This document shows positions 42,673 through 51,514 of a DNA stretch of 64,000 bases, in pieces; within the stretch, counting starts at the first letter, position 1, and every line of letters starts with the position of its first letter. A program made the position numbers and the translations under genes. A model generated the notes under the pieces. That model had not been told where the DNA came from and ran no database searches. It was given only the letters and a program-made list of their open reading frames with translations. The stretch is taken from positions 57,064-121,063 of the forward strand of contig CAWJNP010000002.1 of NCBI GenBank assembly GCA_963844255.1, in the 5' to 3' direction. The stretch comes from SZAS-79 sp963844255. Lineage in GTDB: Bacteria; Pseudomonadota; Gammaproteobacteria; Burkholderiales; SG8-39.

Positions 42673-43458
42673 GTGGTTAGGCTTTCTCCCGCGCAATACC
42701 CTGCGGCCAACGCGCTCTACTTAGACCACGGTGCGTACTTTCCTTTAATAGCAGCGGTACTGAGCGGCGTGCAAGACGGCGTGATACACGCAGACCGAGA
42801 GGAGAATCCGATACAGGTCTACGTGGAACACGCCTTCGGCTTTGCACAAGTATTCGGCGAGCCGGTGCCAGCGTTCGAGCAAGCTCTGCAGCGTTACCTG
42901 TTGGTCGACAAGGCATTCTCCTGTGAGAAAGTGCGGCTCTACACCCCCCACTACCCCGGATTCCTGCAGGGCAGCAAATGCGCCGGTTTGCTTTCGGTGC
43001 GCCAGCACTTTCAAGTGGACATCGCCCTTACTAGAGCGGCTGTCCATCCGACAGGGGAGTCAGAGAAGGGCTTGACCTTGGTGTACGCCGACGTTAGCTG
43101 TGTGAATATGATCCAGGACGCCTTTGGCGTGGTGAACCGGTTCTGGCGCACGCCGAATGATTTCACGGAGCACTCGAACGCCGTGGTGGCCCTTGTGGGG
43201 GGGCAGGCGGCCGCTCTGTGCTACGGTGCCGCCGTGGCCGGCGGCAGGGCCGAGATCGACGTGTTTACGCTGCCGGCCTACCGGAATCTAGGTCTGGCCA
43301 AGGCGGTGGTTCGCCTATTCAACCAGCGTTGCCTCGCACAGAATGTGCTGCCGCTTTGGGACTGCTTCACCAACAATACCGCCTCGATGGCGTTGTGCAA
43401 GTCGGCCGGTTTCATCCCACTGGGCGAACCCTATCCCTTCTTCACCATCAACCGATAG
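42673..43458 (+). CDS. GNAT-family acetyltransferase-like protein
   Basis: The 261-residue protein has a GNAT fold in its C-terminal half: AEIDVFTLPAYRNLGLAKAV is the acetyl-CoA loop (R/Q-x-x-G-x-G/A variant, here R-N-L-G-L-A) followed by PLWDCFTNNTASMALCKSAGF, the typical N-x-x-S/A-x-x-x-x-x-x-G-F end. The N-terminal ~150 residues are an extra domain of unknown type. It starts at a GTG one base after the SDR stop. Likely acyl-transfer to a sugar amine or an amino acid; acceptor unknown. Confidence 0.72.
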   Translation: MVRLSPAQYPAANALYLDHGAYFPLIAAVLSGVQDGVIHADREENPIQVYVEHAFGFAQVFGEPVPAFEQALQRYLLVDKAFSCEKVRLYTPHYPGFLQGSKCAGLLSVRQHFQVDIALTRAAVHPTGESEKGLTLVYADVSCVNMIQDAFGVVNRFWRTPNDFTEHSNAVVALVGGQAAALCYGAAVAGGRAEIDVFTLPAYRNLGLAKAVVRLFNQRCLAQNVLPLWDCFTNNTASMALCKSAGFIPLGEPYPFFTINR

Positions 43459-43472
43459 ACCTTCTGGCTGCC

Positions 43473-45026
43473 ATGTCTGCGACCTTGCAACACCACAACC
43501 TGGCCCACTTGCTTGACGAAGTACTGGCCAGACATTCCACACAGCCCGCACTTCGGTATGCCGAGGGTGACCACACCTTCCGCAAACTGGGCGGGTGGAT
43601 AGATTCTCTGGCTGCACTGCTGCTTTCAAGGGGACTGAGGCGAGGCGACGTTATTGCCATTGGCCATGACAAGCAAGCACTCTCCTACGCGCTCATGCTG
43701 GCCGCGATTCGCCTGGGAGTGGTTTACGTCAACATTGACGTGGCCTCGCCGATTGCGCGCACCAGCCGCATCCTGCAGGTCAGCGCCCCCTCGCTGCTGT
43801 TCTACGACAACCCGGCCTATCAGGCCGACATGACCGATCTGGCCAAAGCCCAAGGCTGTGATCTGCTGTTGCTCGACCTCTCTGGTCTTCCAACCGTCAG
43901 TGAGGTCGACCGGGAACGCCAGCGCCAGTGTTCGCGGCTGGTGGACGGCGCGACCATTGCCTACATCATGTTCACATCGGGCTCCACCGGCGTGCCCAAA
44001 GGCGTGGCCGTGACACACCAGAACGTGTTGCATCTCATCGCTTGGGGCGTCGAGCGCTTCGGCATCACCGAGCGAGACAACTTCGCGAACCTTAGCCCGA
44101 TGTATTTCGACAATTCGGTATTCGATTTCTACGTCGGCCTTTTCTGCGGCGCCTCGCTTAGCCCCATCCGACGCAGCCTGCTCACGAAACCTTACGAGTT
44201 GGTGCCTTACGTGAGTGCGCGGGGCTGCACGATCTGGTTCTCGGTGCCATCGGCTCTCATGTACCTCATGGCCATGAAGGCCATCGCGCCGGGCACCCTG
44301 ACCCACTTGCGTGTAATCGTCTTCGGCGGTGAGGGTTACCCCAAGGTGGAGTTGAAGAAGCTCTACGACCGCTTCTCTGGACAAGCCTTGCTAGTCAACG
44401 TGTACGGTCCCACGGAATGTACCTGCATCTGCAGCGGTCACACGCTGAACGCGGACGATTTCCAGGATCTCGAAGGCCTTCCAACGCTGGGGCACCTCAA
44501 CCCCAACTTTGATTACCGTATCCTGGACGAAAGGGGTCGCGACGCCGCAGAGGGTGAGTTGTGCCTGATCGGCCCCAACGTGGCAGCCGGCTACTTCAAC
44601 GATTTGGAACGCACGGCCGCGGCTTTCCACACCATCACCGACGCCAACCGATTCATGAAGCGCATGTACCGCACCGGCGATCTTGTGATGGAGGTGTGCG
44701 GAAAGCTCCACTTCGTAGGCCGCAAGGACAACCAGATCAAGCACATGGGTTACCGTATCGAACTCGAGGAAATAGAGAATGCCCTGGTAGGGCTGCCGCA
44801 GGTGGACCAAGCGGCCGTAATCTACCAGCGTAGCCAGGCAGCCTATGGCAAGTTGGTGGCATACGTCGCGTGCAACTTAGAAGTAGACGATAAGACGCTG
44901 CTGCAGGCTCTGAGAAAACTGTTGCCTGACTACATGGTGCCGGCCAGGCTCGTCGTGATGCCTGAGCTGCCGAAGAACGCTAACGGCAAGGTGGATCGGC
45001 AGCACCTGCGCGCGCTGCTTGACTAG
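43473..45026 (+). CDS. Stand-alone AMP-binding adenylation enzyme (DltA/NRPS A-domain-like)
   Basis: The 517-residue enzyme has A-domain core motifs: IMFTSGSTGVPKG (A3), FANLSPMYFDNSVFDFY (A4), NVYGPTECTC (A5), GELCLIGPNVAAGYFN (A6), RMYRTGDLV (A7), GRKDNQIKHMGYRIELEEIE (A8) and the catalytic Lys in PKNANGKVDR (A10). The Y-G-P-T-E and G-R-x-D-x-Q-I-K motifs are those of amino-acid-activating domains such as DltA. The A4 Asp that binds the amino group of amino acids is present (YFDNS). It therefore probably loads an amino acid onto the nearby ACP. ATG at 43473 marks the first family-like residues. Confidence 0.85.
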   Translation: MSATLQHHNLAHLLDEVLARHSTQPALRYAEGDHTFRKLGGWIDSLAALLLSRGLRRGDVIAIGHDKQALSYALMLAAIRLGVVYVNIDVASPIARTSRILQVSAPSLLFYDNPAYQADMTDLAKAQGCDLLLLDLSGLPTVSEVDRERQRQCSRLVDGATIAYIMFTSGSTGVPKGVAVTHQNVLHLIAWGVERFGITERDNFANLSPMYFDNSVFDFYVGLFCGASLSPIRRSLLTKPYELVPYVSARGCTIWFSVPSALMYLMAMKAIAPGTLTHLRVIVFGGEGYPKVELKKLYDRFSGQALLVNVYGPTECTCICSGHTLNADDFQDLEGLPTLGHLNPNFDYRILDERGRDAAEGELCLIGPNVAAGYFNDLERTAAAFHTITDANRFMKRMYRTGDLVMEVCGKLHFVGRKDNQIKHMGYRIELEEIENALVGLPQVDQAAVIYQRSQAAYGKLVAYVACNLEVDDKTLLQALRKLLPDYMVPARLVVMPELPKNANGKVDRQHLRALLD

Positions 45027-45033
45027 TAGCGCG

Positions 45034-45432
45034 ATGAACCGAGACACGTTCACTGCGATGCTGGGCCAAGTGTTTCGCTATGGCGTCGTCGGTGTGCTCA
45101 ACAACCTGCTGGGCTACCTGATCTACCTTGTGGTCACTTGGTTTTGGCTTGATCCGAAGATTGCGGTGACGGTGATGTACCCAATCGGCGCGGTGACCGC
45201 CTATTTCGGGCACGCCAGGTATTCGTTTGCCTACAGCGGGCGTACCTCGCACGGAATCGTTCGGTATGTTATCGCCCACCTGATCGGCTATGGAGCCAAC
45301 ATTGGCATGCTATATCTGTTCTCCGACCGGCTGGGCTATCCACATCAACTAGTGCAGGCGGTTGCTATCGTTGCGGTGGCAGGTATCCTCTACATGCTGT
45401 TCCGTTGTTTCGTGTTTCCCAGGCGGCCTTAG
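45034..45432 (+). CDS. GtrA-like membrane protein, candidate lipid-sugar flippase
   Basis: The 132-residue protein has four transmembrane helices and the GtrA signature: VFRYGVVGVLNNLLGYLIYLVV, then YPIGAVTAYFGHARYSFAYSG (equivalent of the N-F-x-x-x-R/K-x-x-V/T-F motif), then FVFPRR at the end. GtrA proteins are thought to flip undecaprenyl-phosphate-linked sugars made by GtrB-like GT2 enzymes; such an enzyme is encoded at 37480. Start chosen at the ATG at 45034, 7 bp after the adenylation gene. Confidence 0.85.
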   Translation: MNRDTFTAMLGQVFRYGVVGVLNNLLGYLIYLVVTWFWLDPKIAVTVMYPIGAVTAYFGHARYSFAYSGRTSHGIVRYVIAHLIGYGANIGMLYLFSDRLGYPHQLVQAVAIVAVAGILYMLFRCFVFPRRP

Positions 45433-45448
45433 CGGTCGTGAGCCTTTC

Positions 45449-46324
45449 ATGATCTTGTGTCCATCCTGCGGTGCGAAGAGCAGCCATCTCGAAAACGGTT
45501 GCCTTCAGTGTGGCTTCGTGCCCGCTCGGGTCAACGGCTTTCTGACCTGGGCGCCCGAACTGGCGAAACACAGCGATGGATTCCCTGAGGAGGCTTTCGA
45601 AGGCTTGGTTCGTGTGGAGGCCGGCAACTTCTGGTTCCGCGCCCGCAACGCGATTGTGCTGTGGGCGCTGCGCAAGTACTTCCCCGGGTTCCAGTCGCTT
45701 CTAGAAGTGGGCTGCGGCACTGGTTTCGTGCTCTTTGGCATTAAGCAGGCATTTCCCAACGCACGGATAGTCGGTGGCGAAATCTATACCAACGGCCTCA
45801 TGTTTTCCGCCATGCGCGTGCCTGGCATTGAGCTGCTTCAGATGGATGCGCGCAAACTGCCGTATGAAGCCGAGTTCGATGTGGTTACAGCCTTCGATGT
45901 CATCGAGCACATCCTTGAAGACGAACTGGTGCTGCGGAATTTGCATCGCGCTATTAAGCCAGGGGGTGGTTGCGTGATCACGGTGCCGCAGCACCAATGG
46001 CTCTGGAGCCCGGTCGACGTGGCTGCCTGCCACCAGCGACGGTATAGTGCCCGCGAGTTGCATACCAAAGTGGAAGCGGCGGGCTTTCGCATTGTGCGCA
46101 GTACATCCTTCGTCACTCTGCTGCTGCCATTGATGCTGGCTTCTCGGCTCGCAGTGCGTCGCACAGGCCAAGTGAGTGACCGCGAAGGATTGGTTCTCAA
46201 TCCTGTTCTTGACCGGGTGTTGGCTATCATAATGCAAATTGAACACCTGCTGATCAGGCGCGGCGTGTCATTGCCGTTTGGCGGCTCAAGGCTGTTGGTT
46301 TGCACTCGGAACGAGCCGACATGA
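45449..46324 (+). CDS. SAM-dependent methyltransferase with N-terminal zinc ribbon
   Basis: The 291-residue protein begins with two Cys pairs, ILCPSCGA and GCLQCGF, forming a zinc ribbon, then an AdoMet domain: SLLEVGCGTGFVLFGIKQAF (motif I), VVTAFDVIEHILEDELVL (the D-V-I-E-H motif typical of UbiG-like enzymes) and IKPGGGCVITVPQH. The C-terminal part is hydrophobic (FVTLLLPLMLASRLA) and may associate with the membrane, consistent with acting on a lipid-linked sugar. It is the final gene of the overlapping operon. Confidence 0.82.
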   Translation: MILCPSCGAKSSHLENGCLQCGFVPARVNGFLTWAPELAKHSDGFPEEAFEGLVRVEAGNFWFRARNAIVLWALRKYFPGFQSLLEVGCGTGFVLFGIKQAFPNARIVGGEIYTNGLMFSAMRVPGIELLQMDARKLPYEAEFDVVTAFDVIEHILEDELVLRNLHRAIKPGGGCVITVPQHQWLWSPVDVAACHQRRYSARELHTKVEAAGFRIVRSTSFVTLLLPLMLASRLAVRRTGQVSDREGLVLNPVLDRVLAIIMQIEHLLIRRGVSLPFGGSRLLVCTRNEPT

Positions 46325-46459
46325 ACCTAGGGTGCATATGTGCGATCGGTTTTTGCCTAAAGTCTCCGGCCGCGAATCGTGTATTTTTTGGCCTCTGTTG
46401 ATTGCCTTGATATGTTGTAAAGGCCGGTAGCAGCGTCGGCGCAGCGCTTTGGAGATTGC

Positions 46460-47605
46460 ATGAAAAAGACGAATGAACGCATCCCATTCAACTGGCCTCA
46501 CATGACAGGCAAGGAGCTTTCCTATATTGCCGAGGCCCATATTAATGGCAGTCTGGCTGGCGATGGGCCTTTTACTAAACGCTGTCAGGGCTGGTTGGAG
46601 GAGTATTCGGGATGTGACAAGGCATTGCTTACCCACTCGTGTACTGCTGCGCTCGAGATGGCTGCATTGTTGCTGGATATTCAACCAGGGGACGAGATCA
46701 TCATGCCGTCGTACACCTTTGTATCAACGGCGAATGCTTTTGTTCTGCGCGGTGGCGTACCAGTATTTGTTGATATTCGTGAAGACACGCTGAATCTGGA
46801 CGAGATGTTGATTGAGCCGTCAATCACACCGCGCACTCGTGTAATCGTGCCAGTGCATTACGCCGGCGTCGCGTGTGAAATGGATACCATCGTTGCTATC
46901 GCGAAACAGCACAATTTGCAAGTGGTAGAAGACGCCGCGCAGGGGGTCATGTCCAGCTACAAGGGCCGCGCCCTTGGAGGCATCGGCGACCTTGGAGCCT
47001 ACAGTTTTCATGAAACGAAGAATGTGATTTCCGGCGAGGGTGGTGCTTTGCTGGTCAATGATCCGGAGATGGTTTTGCGCGCAGAAATCATCTGGGAAAA
47101 GGGTACAGATCGGAGCCGCTTCTTTAGGGGTGAGGTTGATAAGTACACCTGGCAGGACGTGGGCTCGTCGTTCTTGCCAGGTGAGCTGATCGCTGCATTC
47201 CTATGGGCGCAGCTTGAGGACGCCAATCGAATAACGAAAGAGAGACTGGCAAGCTGGCAACGTTATCATGAGCTTCTTGCGCCGCTTGAGGACAGGGGTG
47301 TCTTGCGCAGGCCGATCGTCCCCGCGGCTTGCAAGCACAACGCGCATATGTACTACGTGTTGTTGGCCCCAGAAGTTGATAGACAGATGGTTTTGGATCG
47401 GTTCCGACGCAATGACATTTCGTCTGTTTTTCACTACGTGCCTCTTCACTCGTCGCCAGCAGGGAAACGCTACGGTAGATCTTCGGGAACGCTGGACGTT
47501 ACGAACGAACAGTCCGCCCGCTTGATACGTTTACCACTTTGGGTGGGCATTACTGAACAACAGCAAGGTAGAGTTGTTGATGTGCTGAACGCAATTGCCA
47601 ATTAG
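46460..47605 (+). CDS. wecE: WecE-type sugar 4-aminotransferase (DegT/DnrJ/EryC1)
   Basis: The 381-residue PLP enzyme starts with IPFNWPHMTGKELSYIAEA, the signature N-terminus of dTDP-4-amino-4,6-dideoxygalactose transaminase. Core motifs are TAALEMAALLLDIQPGDEII, PSYTFVSTANAFVLRG, VEDAAQGVMSSYKGR and YSFHETKNVISGEGG, with Lys187 forming the internal aldimine. Full length. It aminates a dTDP-4-keto-6-deoxyhexose, giving Fuc4N or Qui4N, which the acyltransferases upstream could then acylate. It has its own 135-bp upstream gap, so it may be transcribed separately. Confidence 0.9.
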   Translation: MKKTNERIPFNWPHMTGKELSYIAEAHINGSLAGDGPFTKRCQGWLEEYSGCDKALLTHSCTAALEMAALLLDIQPGDEIIMPSYTFVSTANAFVLRGGVPVFVDIREDTLNLDEMLIEPSITPRTRVIVPVHYAGVACEMDTIVAIAKQHNLQVVEDAAQGVMSSYKGRALGGIGDLGAYSFHETKNVISGEGGALLVNDPEMVLRAEIIWEKGTDRSRFFRGEVDKYTWQDVGSSFLPGELIAAFLWAQLEDANRITKERLASWQRYHELLAPLEDRGVLRRPIVPAACKHNAHMYYVLLAPEVDRQMVLDRFRRNDISSVFHYVPLHSSPAGKRYGRSSGTLDVTNEQSARLIRLPLWVGITEQQQGRVVDVLNAIAN

Positions 47606-47699
47606 CGAGGGGTGCTTGGAACTGCTCCCGGTTGACTTGACTCAACCTCAATGCGCGTAACACACTCTATTTTCTCTATACCAAGAGAAAAGCGAGAGA

Positions 47700-48170
47700 T
47701 GATTCAATCGGCAGCCCTTTCCCAACACGGCCTCCTAAGCGTATTTATCGACTGCTCCTCGATAGAAAACGCTCTGATTTGTGCCTTTTTCCCGAAGATC
47801 TCCGTGCGGCGCGCGAGTTTCGCGTCATTCATCAGCGTTGCGCCACCTTCACCTGAAATCACGTTCCTATTTTCGTGAAGGATCAACGTCCCCAGATGCT
47901 CGATGCCGCCCAGCGCCCGCCCCATGTAACTTGACATCATTGCCTGGACGGCATCTCCCACGGTCTTGAGCCCGTGCCGGCATGCAATTTCCAATTAGCA
48001 ATCCATTCGCACGCCGCCGCGCAGTGCATTCTTGGCTGCTGTCTGGATTTCGAGCCACTGGTGGCGACGTTTGGCGAACGGACTGTCTCCCGCGAGAATG
48101 CCATTTGCAAGCGTTTCGGCGATATAGGACAGCTCCTTGCACGTCGGGTTGTGCTCATTGAATCGGATGT
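47700..48170 (-). pseudogene. Decayed second WecE-like aminotransferase, inverted relative to the intact one
   Basis: On the minus strand, from about 48170 to 48000, the sequence reads RFNEHNPTCKELSYIAETL, then ANGILAGDSPFAKRRHQWLE, clearly matching the WecE N-terminus. About 100 codons are then missing. From about 47970 to 47720 another frame gives AMMSSYMGRALGGIEHLG, then HENRNVISGEGGATLMNDAK, matching the PLP-lysine region, but the aldimine Lys is Arg. The rest is lost. Both pieces resemble, but are not copies of, the intact gene just upstream; a separately acquired homologue that decayed is likelier than a fresh duplication. The whole 47606-48346 gap otherwise holds no gene. Confidence 0.8.
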
Positions 48171-48346
48171 TCTTCCCGCTTTCCTAGTTCCCGGCAGAAT
48201 TCAAACGAGTACGCGGGTCGCCCGGAAAGTCGCGTACAAGGTTCAAGGATACTTCCGATGACGAGCAGCCGCTGCCGCAGGAAAGTTTACTGTACTGTAT
48301 TGCCATCGCCATTGTCTGGCGGTGTTGTCGGCAAAGTGGAGGAGTA

Positions 48347-50539
48347 GTGGCAAAAAGGAAATCGCGCTCGTCCGGTGTTTCTGCGTCGCAAGCCGTAGCA
48401 CCCTTTGAATTTCATCATCCGGGCTGGATGCTTGCTGGCGCCATGATCCTTGTGGTGGCCTGGTCTGTCGCGCAAATGAAACCGGTCATGGACACCGACC
48501 TCTGGTTCCACATGGCCTATGGGCGTCAGATGCTGGAAAATCGCTCTCTGATCTTGGACCACACGGCCTTCAGTTGGACCGCCACCGACGGCAGCTTGAT
48601 CTACTGCGCCTGGCTCATGCAACTCCTGCTATACGGCCTCTACTCGATCGGAGGTCTGCCACTGCTGTTTGTGTTCAGTTACCTGGTATTCGGCGCTTTT
48701 CTGTTGCTGCTGCTACTGCATGCGCGCAGCCTTGGCGTAGTACGCCATCCCCTTACCTCGTTCGCGGCACTGCTTGCACTCCTGATGTTCGCGCCAAACG
48801 CGATTATCAAGCCCAACATCGTGTCGTTCCTGTTCATGGCGGTCACGGCCTGGACCTGGTTGCGTATCAGGCGCGGCGATGCACGGGCATGGCGTTGGTG
48901 CTATTTGCTTCCGCTGGTAATGCTCGTCTGGGTCAACAGCCACGGAGGGTACCTGGTTGGTCTGGGTTTCCTAGGCATCATGGGAGTGGGCGAAGTTCTA
49001 AACGGCCGACTCTCCCCTGCGCTCGCCTTGCCTCAACGCACGCGCAAGCACCTTTGGATAGCGCTTGGGCTATGCGGTCTCGCGTTCCTGGCGACGCCCT
49101 ATGGCTGGCACTATCCTTTTCAGTTCTTGACCTTCGTTCCAGACAAGGAGGCAATCAAGACAGTTCGCGAATACGACTCCATCTTTGCCCGAGACCAGCT
49201 CCCAAAGCATTACATCGACTATGCCGTGATCGGCTTCGTCCTGTTCGTGGGGCTGCTGATTCCCGCCGTGTACCGTAGGCAGGTCGACTGGGCGCTGATC
49301 CTCGTCAATCTGGTGTTCGCTGCCCTGTACGTCGCTTTTGTCCGGTTGACGATTTTCTGGGCGCCGATTCTTGCGTTGACGATAGTTTCGCTGATTGGTG
49401 CGCGGCCGGCGTGGGTCTTCCCACGTACGGCCGGAATGGCTCGAACGCTCGGCGTCGTCATTTTGCTGAGTGGCGCGATGCTTGGTGGGCGCATGGCCTG
49501 GTCGAGCCTTGTCGCGCCCGACATGGGCAGCTGGCTTGGATTCGGCAACGCCTACTGGAACCCCGAAGAGGAGGCCGAGTACATCGGCGAGCACTTCCGC
49601 GACGCGCGCATCTGCAACGACTACAACTCCGGCGCGTACCTTCTCTGGAAGCTGGGTCCGAGGACGAAGGTGTACATCGATGCCCGGGCGTTCCCCTACT
49701 TTTCATGGTTTGCCGAATACCGGGCGCTGGAGACGACCGTCGGAATCGACGCTCTGCTGAAGAAGTACCCCTGTGACGTTGCGCTGATCGAACTCGCGCT
49801 GGGCAAGTCCATTGCCTGGTTCAAGCAATCTCCGCAGTGGGTACCGGCATTTTACGGAGCCAGTTCTGCCGTGTTCGTCAAGAAAGGCACGCCGCTGCCT
49901 GGAGGGGGCATCCAGTCGGGGCGCGAAATCGGCGATGTTCGCAATCTGGTTCAAGGCCTGCTTGTGCTCGCCTTCGCGCTGGATTCGCGGGACATCGCGG
50001 GTGCGGAGCGGGTGGTTGCCGGCATGAGAGAGCGCTTTACCTACACCGCGCAGCAGCGCCAGCTCGTCGGCAATGCGGGTGCAGTTCTCGACGGGGTCCG
50101 GGCCTATCTGAACCACGATTACGAGACCGCGATCAAGAACCTGAAGGTGGCGGTTGGCACCTTCTCCGGGTCCCCATCGGACATGCTTTCCGAGAGCGCG
50201 ACGCATCTGATGTCCCGCGCCTGGGCCGACAACGACATCCGGCAGGCGCTCGAGCTGTCCGCACTTGCAATGCAATACGCGCCCAACGATCCGATCCCGC
50301 GATACAACGCGGGCGTGCTCAAATGGTGGTTGCGAGGCGAAGTGGGCGGGGTTGCCAATGCGGCCGGAGCAACTTCGTGGCGGCAGGATCTCGAGGCATT
50401 CTTGAAACTCCTCCCGAACCGCAAGGACGTTCATCCGCGTGCGATAGAGGTCGTGCAGGCGATTCTTCAGGGTAAGGCGGAGGGTCGTCCACCACTCGTC
50501 GTCCCGGATGCGCCGAAGTTACCGGCAGGGTCGAGGTAG
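48347..50539 (+). CDS. GT-C-like polytopic membrane protein with TPR-like C-terminus
   Basis: The 730-residue protein has about 11-12 transmembrane helices in its first ~420 residues. The first periplasmic loop MKPVMDTDLWFHMAYGRQML carries a D-x-D-x-W-F-H pattern similar to the acidic motif of GT-C glycosyltransferases. A soluble segment with FRDARICNDYNSGAYLLWKL, DARAFPYFSW and VALIELALGKSIAWF follows, then helical repeats resembling TPRs (LNHDYETAIKNLKVAVGTF, LELSALAMQYAPNDP). The GTG start at 48347 follows GGAGGAG. It is likely involved in protein or lipid glycosylation or polymer handling; no precise function is supported. It converges on ccmD. Confidence 0.65.
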   Translation: MAKRKSRSSGVSASQAVAPFEFHHPGWMLAGAMILVVAWSVAQMKPVMDTDLWFHMAYGRQMLENRSLILDHTAFSWTATDGSLIYCAWLMQLLLYGLYSIGGLPLLFVFSYLVFGAFLLLLLLHARSLGVVRHPLTSFAALLALLMFAPNAIIKPNIVSFLFMAVTAWTWLRIRRGDARAWRWCYLLPLVMLVWVNSHGGYLVGLGFLGIMGVGEVLNGRLSPALALPQRTRKHLWIALGLCGLAFLATPYGWHYPFQFLTFVPDKEAIKTVREYDSIFARDQLPKHYIDYAVIGFVLFVGLLIPAVYRRQVDWALILVNLVFAALYVAFVRLTIFWAPILALTIVSLIGARPAWVFPRTAGMARTLGVVILLSGAMLGGRMAWSSLVAPDMGSWLGFGNAYWNPEEEAEYIGEHFRDARICNDYNSGAYLLWKLGPRTKVYIDARAFPYFSWFAEYRALETTVGIDALLKKYPCDVALIELALGKSIAWFKQSPQWVPAFYGASSAVFVKKGTPLPGGGIQSGREIGDVRNLVQGLLVLAFALDSRDIAGAERVVAGMRERFTYTAQQRQLVGNAGAVLDGVRAYLNHDYETAIKNLKVAVGTFSGSPSDMLSESATHLMSRAWADNDIRQALELSALAMQYAPNDPIPRYNAGVLKWWLRGEVGGVANAAGATSWRQDLEAFLKLLPNRKDVHPRAIEVVQAILQGKAEGRPPLVVPDAPKLPAGSR

Positions 50540-50576
50540 GTCGAGGTTCGAGGAACTCAGCCGCGCGGTGTGTCCA

Positions 50577-50741
50577 TCACCGCGGAGCGCCGGTTGAGAG
50601 CGCTCGTTTGGCCCTGCGATGTCGCCCCACCAGCGTCGCAACTTCCAATGCAATCGCAATCGCGGCAAGTCCGTACGAGCCCCACACATAGAGACCGTAG
50701 CCTCCCATGGCGACGAACGCAGAAAGACTTCCCCAGTTCAT
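50577..50741 (-). CDS. ccmD: Haem exporter protein CcmD
   Basis: This 54-residue single-pass membrane protein reads MNWGSLSAFVAMGGYGLYVW, then a hydrophobic helix, then VGRHRRAKRALS. The M-G-G-Y-x-x-Y-V-W-x-x-Y-G pattern followed by a basic tail is the CcmD signature. It helps release holo-CcmE from CcmABC. The ATG overlaps the ccmC stop by ATGA (50738-50741). It is the last gene of this ccm half: ccmE, normally next, is absent downstream. Confidence 0.88.
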   Translation of the reverse strand: MNWGSLSAFVAMGGYGLYVWGSYGLAAIAIALEVATLVGRHRRAKRALSTGAPR

Positions 50742-51484
50742 GTCCGCGCCTCGCCCTGTGATTTCGCCCAATCGGTATGCCGCTCGCGTTCAAGAATCAC
50801 GGACCGCGCTCTGAGCAGCGTGGCCCCTATCGAGTACATCCAGAACGCAAGGGCCACGATCAGCATGCCAAGAAGCATGGTTTTCGCCATGCTCGGGCTT
50901 CGGGTCAGGCTAACCGAGGCGCCCTGATGAAGCGTATTCCACCATTGGACCGAGAAATAGATGATCGGGACGTTGACCACGCCCACCAGCGCCACCAGTG
51001 CGCCCGCCTTGTCCGCTCTGCGAGGGTCGTCAATGGCCGCCTGCAGGGACATGAATCCGAGATACAGGAACAGCAAGATAAGTTCGGAAGTGAGGCGCGC
51101 ATCCCAGACCCACCAGGCCCCCCAGGTCGGTTTGCCCCAGAGCGCGCCTGTCCAGAGCGCAACAAACGTCATCATTGCGCCGGTCGGAGCGATCGCGGAG
51201 GCCATCATGGAGGACAAGCGGGTGTTGAATGCAAGCCCGAACCCCGCCCAGAACGCCATCACGACATAGAGGAACATCGACATCCATGCTGCTGCAACGT
51301 GGATGTAGATGATCCGATAGGCTTCCCCCTGCTGCGCATCAGTCGGTGCGACAAAAAAGGCTATGTACAGACCAACCACGGCAAGCAATGCTGCGACCGT
51401 GAAGAACCAGGGCACGAGCTTGCCCGCAAGCGGGTAGAACGCCGCCGGCGACGAAAATCTGAACCAGTGAATCCTCTCGCTCAA
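50738..51484 (-). CDS. ccmC: Haem exporter permease CcmC
   Basis: The 248-residue protein has six transmembrane helices and the tryptophan-rich motif KPTWGAWWVWDARLTSELILLFLY, with conserved periplasmic His residues in IIYIHVAAAWMSM and NTLHQGASVS. It presents haem to CcmE in the periplasm. Order ccmA-ccmB-ccmC-ccmD on the minus strand is standard. It starts 30 bp after ccmB. Confidence 0.95.
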   Translation of the reverse strand: MSERIHWFRFSSPAAFYPLAGKLVPWFFTVAALLAVVGLYIAFFVAPTDAQQGEAYRIIYIHVAAAWMSMFLYVVMAFWAGFGLAFNTRLSSMMASAIAPTGAMMTFVALWTGALWGKPTWGAWWVWDARLTSELILLFLYLGFMSLQAAIDDPRRADKAGALVALVGVVNVPIIYFSVQWWNTLHQGASVSLTRSPSMAKTMLLGMLIVALAFWMYSIGATLLRARSVILERERHTDWAKSQGEART

Positions 51485-51514
51485 TTTGCTTTCGAACCTT
51501 GGTGTTTGTGCAAA

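Noticed and set aside
47670..47691. Hairpin TTTTCTC/GAGAAAA as a terminator
   Set aside because: The stem is AU-rich, only 7 bp with an 8-nt loop and no T-run after it.
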